Below, piece after piece: positions 6,959 to 13,327 of a stretch of DNA of 13,327 bases. Origin of the DNA: Synergistaceae bacterium (GTDB taxonomy: Bacteria; Synergistota; Synergistia; Synergistales; Synergistaceae). The notes under the pieces are model-generated. The model was not told the DNA's origin, searched no databases, and saw nothing but the letters and a program-made list of their open reading frames with translations. The stretch lies in assembly GCA_031271065.1 (NCBI GenBank), contig JAISWP010000210.1, positions 1 through 13,327 of the forward strand, given 5' to 3'. The stretch's first letter is position 1; every line of letters starts with the position of its first letter. The position numbers and the translations under genes were made by a program.

Positions 6959-9900
6959 CCTGGAAAGCCTCATAGAGGACGCAAGACCGGAGCAGCGCGC
7001 CGCCATCCGTTCTCTCGACCCCTGGATAACCGTGAGCGCGGGCGCCGGCGCCGGCAAAACCCGCACACTGGCCAGCCGTTTCGCATGGCTTCTGGCCTCC
7101 GACACCGAATGCCGCGCGGACCAGATACTGACCCTCACGTTTACAAACGCCGCCGCTTCCGAGATGAGAGAGCGCATACGGAATACCTTGGAGGAGTGGC
7201 ACGCCAGAGGGGTCTCACATCTCAGGGACGCATTGGACCGGCTTGACGAGGCCTATATATCGACCATCCACTCGTTCGCGCTGAGGGTGCTCAGGGAATC
7301 GGGCGCCGGACCGGAAATCGACAAAGACGCGCCCATCGCCGGCAAACCTATGGAGTACGAATTCATCCAGGATCTTAAATGGTGCGCCGAGACGGGATCT
7401 CTGGAGCGTTTCACAGACCTTCTGACCGAAGAATGGAGCGGATACGCGCGGTCCGTTCTGGGAAACCCGCACACGGACGGTTTTTTTGACTATTACGGCG
7501 CGGAAAACCTCGCCCGGCTCGGGCTGGCCGCCTGCGACCTGTTCGGAAGCATGGACATGTCCCCCTCCGACTTGAGGCGCCTGGGGAGTGAGGCCGAACT
7601 CGAGGCGCAGAAACGTATAGCCCGCGCTATGTCGGCCAGATGGCGCGCGGTCTGGGATACGTGGCTGCTGGATATTCTTCCCCGGGTATGCCGCGGCATC
7701 GGCGGCGGCAAAGCATCCGGCTTTTCAGCCGCCATACTGGATTTTTACTTGGAATGGAGCGCCGCCGAACGCAGCTCTGAATCGGAGAGAAGGTTTTTCG
7801 TCTCTCTTATGCAGGGACCGCTGAGACGTCTGCCCTCAAAAGACAAGGTGAAAACGGCCGTCGAGGACGCCCTGGGGGAATCTCTCTCTTTGTGGAGAGA
7901 GGAGCGAAAACTTGACGCGGAGCTTTCGTCGACCTTGTTCTGCGGCGCTTCGTCCGAGGAGAATGAGGCCCGCGCGAAAGACCTGCTGCACGGCGTGACG
8001 TCCCTGTTCTGGATGTGCTGGGACCGGACCAGAAAGACGCGGGGGGCCCTTTCCTTTTCGGATTTTACGAGGTACGCGGTAAGGGTGCTGAAAGAGGACC
8101 CCTCGTATTCGTCCCGTTTCAGGCATGTGATGATAGACGAGTTTCAGGACACGGACGAACTGCAGGACGGCATCATCCGTTCGGTCGCGGCATCCTGGCC
8201 CCAGGACCGCGAAACGCCCAGAACGGTTTTCATAGTCGGCGATATCAAACAGTCCATATACCGTTTCAGGCACGCGAATCCGCGCATCTTCGCGTCTCAC
8301 TTGAGCGCATCCAGCCGTATAGAGATGTCTCATAGTTTCCGCATGAGCGGACCCCTTATGGAACGCGTAAATATGATCTTCGGGCATATATGGCGGGACG
8401 GCGTCATAAATGACGAGGGGATGAAAGTCGCCTATGAAAGCCTGCGTCCCCCCGAGGACGCCCCGTGGTGGGCGGAGCGCTGCAGCCGCTCCTGCGATTC
8501 TCCCGTGGAAATATTGACTTATTCCTCCCGCTCGTCCGGACTTGAGAAGGAGAGCGCGGCAAACGCCAGAAAAAACCTGGCCTCCCTCATGGTGTCGCGC
8601 CTCTCTGAACTGATGAGCGGCGGAACGGAGATATGGGACAGGGAAAACATGGCTTTCAGGAAACTGAAGTGGAGCGATATGACCGTGCTGGTCAAGGGAC
8701 GCACTTCGTACCCCCAGCTCGAGGAGGCCTTCATGTACGCGGGCGTTCCCGTATCCTTTGCCAGCGGAAGGGATTATCTGAACAGGGGCGAGGTGCGGGA
8801 CATGATATGTTTACTGCGGTGCCTCGACATGCCCGAAGACGAGCAGGCTCTCGCCGGGTGGCTGGAGTCCCCTTTCTCCGGTCTGGAACCCGGAGTGGGG
8901 CTGGAACTTGCCGCGGCCCGCAAAGAGAGGACAACCCTGCGGGAGGCGCTGTCGCTTGCATATCCCGAGGTGTCATCCCGGCTCGAACTGTTCCGCAGAA
9001 CCTCCCGCCTGTATTCGCCGTCGGCGGCCCTTCGAATGCTGCTGGAGGAAGATTTTTGGCTTTCATGTTATTCCGGCGAATCAAAAATCCGGGCCAGGGC
9101 CAATATAAGGAGAGGAGTTGAGATACTCGGGGAGTATGAGAACTCCGCGGGGAAAAACTTCTCTTCCTGCGCCGATTACCTGAGGCTTCAGATGCGCTCC
9201 GGAGTGATGATCGAGGAGCCGGAACCGGCGGGAGACGGGCGGGACGCCGTCCGGGTCATGACCATACACGCGTCCAAGGGTCTCGAATTTCCGGTAGTGA
9301 TACTGATGTACATGGAATCTTCCGAAAAGGCGGACAGCAGACGCAGAGGGAAGGTATCGGTATCCCGTTCCCTCGGGGCCGTCGCTTCCAAGCTGCCCGG
9401 CGACGTCAAGTCGGTCAGAAAGATGTGGCACGACGCTGTGGAACGCATTGAAAGCGCCGAGGAGAGCACGCGCCTGCTCTATGTCGCGATGACAAGGGCC
9501 CAAGAACGGCTCATCTGCTGCGCGCTGCCGGACGGAAAGGATAAAAAGGGCCTCGATTGGTTTTCCCTGCTGGAGGCCGCGAACGAAGCCGGCGGTTTCC
9601 CCATTTCAGCCCGCGATACGGTCCCGGGTGAGATAAACGCCGGCAAACCCGCGCCCTGCCGCGAGACGGTATCCCGGAAACCGGAACCGCCCCCTTCCGC
9701 CCCCTTTGCGCCGTATTCCGCCGTGCTCTCCGCCACGGCGTATTCACTCCTTTCCTGGTGCCCCGAAGCCTACAGGATACGTTACCGTCAGGGCAGGGAA
9801 CTTAAATGGAATATCCCCGCCAAAGACGGGACCGGCGGAGCGGACCTGGGTTCACTGGTCCACTGGGTGCTCTCGCGATGGGATTTCAGGGAAAAGACCG

Positions 9901-10472
9901 TCGCGGAATTCCTGCCCGAAAACGCGGATGCCGCAGACGCGACGGGGATGCCTGACGCGATGCCTCAGTCTTTGAGAGCCGTCTTTTTCCGCAGGCCGGA
10001 CAGACTCGCGGCAAAAAAGTGGCTCGAATCTTTCTCCCGCCGCGAATCCTGCCTTATGCTGCGAAAAGCTCTGGAGTCCGGCAGGATGGCCAGGGAACTC
10101 TCCTTTTCCGTCGATTGTGACGGAATCAACCTCATCGGCAGCATGGACGTTTTCTGGGAGGACGAACTGGGATGCCACGTAAGAGATTGGAAGATAACTC
10201 CCGAGGGGACCGCTCCGCATGAGATGTACGCCGCTCAGACAGAGTTTTACGCTATGGCGTGCCATATAACTCATCCGGCGTCTGATACCGACACGGGATT
10301 GATATACCTGCGCCCGGCCGAAAACGGATTTCCTGAAACGTCGATTGTGGAAAACTGGGACGAACTGTCGCTCAGAATAAAGCGGGCCGCTTTCGCCGCG
10401 GTCCGCTCCCCCGGCAGGTCCGAACGCTGCGGGGTCTGCCATTTCCGCGATTATTGCTCAAACGTCCGGTGA
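6945..10472 (+). CDS. addA: AddA-like UvrD/Rep-family helicase-nuclease subunit
   Basis: This 1175-aa protein has a complete superfamily 1A helicase core: Q motif RPEQRAAI, Walker A AGAGAGKT (32-39, K38), motif Ia TLTFTNAAASEM, STIHSFALRVL, Walker B DEFQDT (398-403), motif III VGDIKQSIYRFR, motif V TIHASKGLEF (773-782) and motif VI TRLLYVAMTRAQE (842-854). The C-terminal nuclease shows H973 in GSLVHWVL, D1068 in GSMDVFW, D1081 and K1083 in RDWK, and QTEFYAMAC. Unusually it also has an iron-staple cysteine set: C939 in SWCPEAY and C1162, C1165, C1171 as C-x2-C-x5-C. It is a 3'-5' DNA translocase and nuclease that should work with AddB in double-strand break repair. The ATG at 6945 overlaps the end of addB by 14 nt, indicating coupled translation. 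Length is close to B. subtilis AddA. No terminator is evident after the TGA. Confidence 0.92.
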   Translation: MTASDLESLIEDARPEQRAAIRSLDPWITVSAGAGAGKTRTLASRFAWLLASDTECRADQILTLTFTNAAASEMRERIRNTLEEWHARGVSHLRDALDRLDEAYISTIHSFALRVLRESGAGPEIDKDAPIAGKPMEYEFIQDLKWCAETGSLERFTDLLTEEWSGYARSVLGNPHTDGFFDYYGAENLARLGLAACDLFGSMDMSPSDLRRLGSEAELEAQKRIARAMSARWRAVWDTWLLDILPRVCRGIGGGKASGFSAAILDFYLEWSAAERSSESERRFFVSLMQGPLRRLPSKDKVKTAVEDALGESLSLWREERKLDAELSSTLFCGASSEENEARAKDLLHGVTSLFWMCWDRTRKTRGALSFSDFTRYAVRVLKEDPSYSSRFRHVMIDEFQDTDELQDGIIRSVAASWPQDRETPRTVFIVGDIKQSIYRFRHANPRIFASHLSASSRIEMSHSFRMSGPLMERVNMIFGHIWRDGVINDEGMKVAYESLRPPEDAPWWAERCSRSCDSPVEILTYSSRSSGLEKESAANARKNLASLMVSRLSELMSGGTEIWDRENMAFRKLKWSDMTVLVKGRTSYPQLEEAFMYAGVPVSFASGRDYLNRGEVRDMICLLRCLDMPEDEQALAGWLESPFSGLEPGVGLELAAARKERTTLREALSLAYPEVSSRLELFRRTSRLYSPSAALRMLLEEDFWLSCYSGESKIRARANIRRGVEILGEYENSAGKNFSSCADYLRLQMRSGVMIEEPEPAGDGRDAVRVMTIHASKGLEFPVVILMYMESSEKADSRRRGKVSVSRSLGAVASKLPGDVKSVRKMWHDAVERIESAEESTRLLYVAMTRAQERLICCALPDGKDKKGLDWFSLLEAANEAGGFPISARDTVPGEINAGKPAPCRETVSRKPEPPPSAPFAPYSAVLSATAYSLLSWCPEAYRIRYRQGRELKWNIPAKDGTGGADLGSLVHWVLSRWDFREKTVAEFLPENADAADATGMPDAMPQSLRAVFFRRPDRLAAKKWLESFSRRESCLMLRKALESGRMARELSFSVDCDGINLIGSMDVFWEDELGCHVRDWKITPEGTAPHEMYAAQTEFYAMACHITHPASDTDTGLIYLRPAENGFPETSIVENWDELSLRIKRAAFAAVRSPGRSERCGVCHFRDYCSNVR

Positions 10473-10576
10473 TCATATTCCGCCGTAAACATGCTAGAAT
10501 AGATCAGTTATTTGTCATCCAAATTCCGTATCGTGTCTGATTTTAACTGATATAGGGCCGGAATGAGAGGATCGAT
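10473..10576 (+). promoter_or_regulatory. Intergenic region with candidate extended -10 promoter
   Basis: A TGCTAGAAT extended -10 element lies at 10492-10500; the hexamer 17 nt upstream (ATCATA, 10472-10477) is a poor -35, which an extended -10 can tolerate. Transcription would begin near 10507, ahead of the leader ORF and the GGDEF/HD-GYP gene. No intrinsic terminator for addA is visible, so read-through is also possible. Confidence 0.4.
10503..10551. repeat. Inverted repeat with 8-bp arms near the predicted transcription start
   Basis: ATCAGTTA (10503-10510) and TAACTGAT (10544-10551) are perfect inverted arms 33 nt apart. They begin 3 nt after the candidate -10 box, so they could be an operator pair or a 5' UTR stem. 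No T run follows the second arm. Confidence 0.35.
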
Positions 10577-10684
10577 ATGTTTCGTATGTCAGACGCCGAT
10601 GTTTTAAGATCAAACCGGGGCGGTGCGTTTGATTTCAGAGGAACAGAACCACGCGGCCGCAGGCTGCGGTCAGACCATGAGTGA
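10577..10684 (+). CDS. Possible 35-aa leader ORF upstream of the GGDEF/HD-GYP gene
   Basis: A 35-codon frame starts at ATG 10577 with a good ribosome binding site, GAGAGG (10565-10570), 6 nt upstream. It ends at TGA 10682-10684, overlapping the next gene's ATG (10677) as ATGAGTGA. The product begins MFRMSDADVL and its second half is arginine-rich; I recognise no family. The next gene has no clear ribosome binding site of its own at 10677, so coupled re-initiation from this ORF would explain its expression. It could instead be a chance frame, or mark a frameshift near the true N-terminus of the downstream protein. Confidence 0.4.
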   Translation: MFRMSDADVLRSNRGGAFDFRGTEPRGRRLRSDHE

Positions 10685-12584
10685 AGACAAACCGGTGATT
10701 TCCGGCTTGAGTGATCCGGATGTCCGCGACGTTGCAATAACGCCGGCGGAAATTAAAGACCGCGCCCCGGAGGGCGGGCGGACGGGCGGCCTTTTCCCCT
10801 GCGCCGACCTTTCAGGCTTCATAAAGAACCTGAACGAAATAATCTTCATAGTGGACGAAAAAAGACGCATCACCGCCGCCTCGGACGCGGCGCTCGGGCT
10901 TCTGGGCATAGACGATCTCTCTGGCAGCGTGCACGCCATCGACGATTATATGCCGAAGGTATACATAGACGCAATCACACAGAGGGTCAAAGAATACGAC
11001 GCAAAGGGCATGAAGCTGACTTTTCCGGTTAAAAAACACGGCGGGGGCGAAGTGCTGCTGGAGGCGAGGTTCAACTGGTTTTCCAGCGAGGAAAAGAATT
11101 ACCTCACCATTTCGTGCCGCGATATAAACGACCTGATGAAGATGATGTCGGATATAAGCGAGCGCGAGGACCGTTACAGGACTATATTCCGCGAATCCCC
11201 TCTCGGTTTCATTCACATAAACAGCGACGGATATATAACGGACTGCAACAACGCTTTTCTCGACATTTTCAAGCTGGGAAAGTTTGAGCTGCTCGGCGTC
11301 TGCATTGCGGAGGATAACGATCTCGATATTTATCCGCGCTTCAAAAAAGCGGCGATGGATGCCGTTGTGGGCATAAGCTCCAGCCACGAATCGAAGTTCG
11401 CTTCGTCCGGCGGCGCAGGCGAGGGATGGGTCAGGGTATCATTCAGCCCTGTCATATCCGAAAACCGCGCCTTTCTCGGGGCGGTCGGAATTGTGGAGGA
11501 CATTACGGAGGCGAAAACCGCGGTCGATCGTATAAGCTTCGTGAGCAGTCATGACGTTCTCACAGGGCTCTATAACAGACGGGCCTGCGAGGAGGCCATA
11601 CGGATATATGACAGGCAAGAGTATCTGCCGCTGGGCATAATATACGCCGATCTTAACTGCCTCAAACTGGCAAACGACGCCTTCGGCCACGAAGAGGGGG
11701 ACATTTTGCTGAAAACGGCGGCGGATATCCTTCTCGATAATACCGGAAGCGCCGGAGAAGCCTATCGCTGGGGAGGGGACGAATTCATATTGATCCTGAA
11801 AAATACGAGCGCCCTGGGCGTGAAATCATGTGTAAACCGGATAGGCAATTCCTGCGAAAATTGGCCGGCGCACGGTTTCATAGCGCCCAGCATCTCCCTG
11901 GGCAGCGCGGTGAAACTTTATAACGACCAGAAACTCGACGATATCATAAAAGAAGCCGAGGATATGATGTACTCAAGCAAACTGCGCAGCGGAAATGAAA
12001 CGCGCGCCAGAATACTCGGCTCCCTCGAGGCCACGCTGCACGGTATGGAGGACGGTTTGATGGGGCGGCGCGCCAGGCGCATGATGCTGTGGGGAGAATG
12101 GGTCATCGAAAACATCGACCCAGACTGCGATCATAAGATCCTCATGGACCTCTGCCGTTTCCACGATGTAGGTATGCTGGCGCACCCTGAGGAAATCGCC
12201 GCCGTATGCGGCGGCCCGAGAGAGGGCGGCGTGGCCGACCCTATGAACCATATGGCTGTCGGGTGCAGGATAGCCCGCTGTATTGCCGAGATAGCGCCGG
12301 CTGCCGACTATATTCTCTCTCATCACGAGTGGTGGGACGGCATGGGTTATCCGAATCAGCAGAGAGGAAGCGAGATCCCGCTGGTCTCGAGGATAGTCTC
12401 CATATTGGACTCTCTGGAGGGTATACTTTCGCTGAACAAAACCGGCGCGCACCGCTCGCTGGACGACGCGCTGGACATGATACGGGCGTCATCAGGGCGC
12501 CAGTTCGACCCTGTGATGACCGCTTCGCTCGTCTCGCGCCTGGGCGCGCAGAGACCAAAATTTCTGACAGATCTGGAGTGTTGA
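10677..12584 (+). CDS. PAS-PAS-GGDEF-HD-GYP cyclic-di-GMP signalling protein
   Basis: This 635-aa protein is a predicted cytoplasmic c-di-GMP enzyme; no membrane segment or signal peptide is seen. Two PAS-like sensor domains (about 46-153 and 165-285) precede a GGDEF domain (about 290-445) with DVLTGLYNRR, a YADLNCLKLANDAFGH segment and an intact GGDEF at 366-370. A regulatory RxxD inhibitory site is absent at the usual spot. An HD-GYP phosphodiesterase domain (about 455-625) follows, with H496-D497, HHEWWDGMGYP (549-559) and EIPLVSRI. Its first helix, normally with an E-x3-H metal-site pair, looks altered (EDGLMGRRARR lacks the His). The protein could both make and degrade c-di-GMP, under PAS control. 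Start is uncertain: ATG 10677 is chosen for its overlap with the upstream small ORF; an in-frame GTG at 10623 would add 18 residues. It is followed 3 nt later by an acidic TPR-like gene. Confidence 0.9.
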   Translation: MSEDKPVISGLSDPDVRDVAITPAEIKDRAPEGGRTGGLFPCADLSGFIKNLNEIIFIVDEKRRITAASDAALGLLGIDDLSGSVHAIDDYMPKVYIDAITQRVKEYDAKGMKLTFPVKKHGGGEVLLEARFNWFSSEEKNYLTISCRDINDLMKMMSDISEREDRYRTIFRESPLGFIHINSDGYITDCNNAFLDIFKLGKFELLGVCIAEDNDLDIYPRFKKAAMDAVVGISSSHESKFASSGGAGEGWVRVSFSPVISENRAFLGAVGIVEDITEAKTAVDRISFVSSHDVLTGLYNRRACEEAIRIYDRQEYLPLGIIYADLNCLKLANDAFGHEEGDILLKTAADILLDNTGSAGEAYRWGGDEFILILKNTSALGVKSCVNRIGNSCENWPAHGFIAPSISLGSAVKLYNDQKLDDIIKEAEDMMYSSKLRSGNETRARILGSLEATLHGMEDGLMGRRARRMMLWGEWVIENIDPDCDHKILMDLCRFHDVGMLAHPEEIAAVCGGPREGGVADPMNHMAVGCRIARCIAEIAPAADYILSHHEWWDGMGYPNQQRGSEIPLVSRIVSILDSLEGILSLNKTGAHRSLDDALDMIRASSGRQFDPVMTASLVSRLGAQRPKFLTDLEC

Positions 12585-12587
12585 ACT

Positions 12588-13327
12588 ATGGATGAGGCCG
12601 CAAAGGAAAAGATCACCCTGCTGATAAAAGAGATCATGGAAGAGAGTGACGACGAACGCAGGCTGTCTTTATCGGAAGATATACTGAAGATCGACCCGGA
12701 CAACGCCCTTGCCAAATACTTCAAGTGGCAGTCCCTGGACGAGGAAGAGGGCTCTTTGAAGGACGCCTCGCTTCTTCAGGAAGCCGTGGAGTCGATGCGT
12801 CCGTCTATCGAAAATCTCGACGAGAACGACGATGACGATGCGGCCGTATATTCGCTTTACGTCTCCATGCTCTCCGATCTGGCCTCTTTTCTCTACCTGA
12901 CCGGAGAACACGGCCGCGCTTTCGAGGCCGCGAAGGAATTTATGGAGCTCGACAGGGACGGATATCTCATCGGACGTCTGGTATATTATGCCATACTGAC
13001 GGAACGGGGCGATTTCCAGGAAGTTCTGAAAGCGGTGGATTCGGATATCTGCGAAACTCCCGCGGGCGAACTGTACCGCGGTCTGGCGGCCTTTGAGCTG
13101 GAAGGCCCCGGAGGTCCGGCGGCCGATTACCTTCTCGCTGCCATTTCGATGGACCCCGATCTCCCCTACTACATACTCGGCCTCTGGACGATAGACGATG
13201 AGGGCACTGATTACGAAGACGACGAGGACGGATACATAGAAGAGACTCTCATGATCGTGGCTGTCCTCTCGGAAGTGTGGTCGGCCTCCGAGGAGAGACT
13301 GGCCTTTATATCGGCCATAGCTTTCAC
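12588..13327 (+). CDS. Acidic TPR-like protein of unknown function (partial)
   Basis: The first 246 residues are visible and the frame is open at the right edge. The ATG at 12588 is 3 nt after the previous stop with GGAG (12575-12578) 9 nt upstream, so it is probably co-transcribed with the GGDEF/HD-GYP gene. The sequence is helical and repeat-like, with TPR-style units such as ILKIDPDNALAKYFKWQSL and AFEAAKEFMELDRDGYLIG and later AISMDPDLPYYILGLW. Runs of Asp and Glu (for example DENDDDD and DYEDDEDGYIEE) make it very acidic. No catalytic motif, signal peptide or membrane segment is seen. TPR proteins usually act as protein-binding scaffolds; a partner role for the signalling protein is possible but only suggested by position. 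Confidence 0.8.
   Translation, partial: MDEAAKEKITLLIKEIMEESDDERRLSLSEDILKIDPDNALAKYFKWQSLDEEEGSLKDASLLQEAVESMRPSIENLDENDDDDAAVYSLYVSMLSDLASFLYLTGEHGRAFEAAKEFMELDRDGYLIGRLVYYAILTERGDFQEVLKAVDSDICETPAGELYRGLAAFELEGPGGPAADYLLAAISMDPDLPYYILGLWTIDDEGTDYEDDEDGYIEETLMIVAVLSEVWSASEERLAFISAIAF

Noticed and set aside
7836..8387. Minus-strand open frame of 183 codons inside addA
   Set aside because: It lies opposite the helicase Walker B and motif III region, which is clearly coding on the plus strand.

Overview
The window is GC-rich bacterial chromosome. Genes are tightly packed with frequent 4-nt start/stop overlaps, strong GGAGG-type ribosome binding sites, some GTG starts and heavy use of ATA and AGG codons. 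The gene content (a protein-bound cysteine synthesis operon, a PatB/MalY C-S lyase, AddAB, a GGDEF/HD-GYP protein) fits a free-living or gut anaerobe. Synergistota is my tentative guess from style only, with no marker gene to confirm it. I see no mobile element, CRISPR array, tRNA or rRNA.

Left block (1-1833, minus strand): four genes read leftward in the order cysM-like cysteine synthase, JAMM/Mec-type metalloprotease, CysO/MoaD-like sulfur carrier, and a ThiF/MoeB/MoeZ-type E1 enzyme cut by the window edge. Together they form a complete CysO-type cysteine pathway: the E1 charges the carrier C-terminus with sulfur, the PLP enzyme builds cysteine on the carrier thiocarboxylate, and the JAMM protease releases it. 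The carrier has five residues after its Gly-Gly, so it probably needs trimming first.

Control region (1834-2215): an AT-rich stretch with two outward-facing TATAAT boxes in the arms of an inverted repeat and a second 19-bp dyad between them. It looks like a shared divergent control region for the cysteine operon and the rightward malY gene.

Middle block (2216-10472, plus strand): a MalY/PatB-type C-S lyase, a fumarylacetoacetate hydrolase (FAH) family enzyme, then addB and addA encoding a recombination helicase-nuclease. Gaps are 4 and 29 nt, followed by a 14-nt overlap, so this is probably one transcript. Both AddB and AddA carry a nuclease domain with a four-cysteine iron-staple pattern. 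That is expected for AddB and unusual for AddA.

Right block (10473 to end, plus strand): a 104-nt intergenic stretch with a candidate promoter and an inverted repeat, a possible 35-codon leader ORF, a PAS-PAS-GGDEF-HD-GYP cyclic-di-GMP protein whose start overlaps the leader ORF's stop, and a very acidic TPR-like protein of unknown function that runs off the window.
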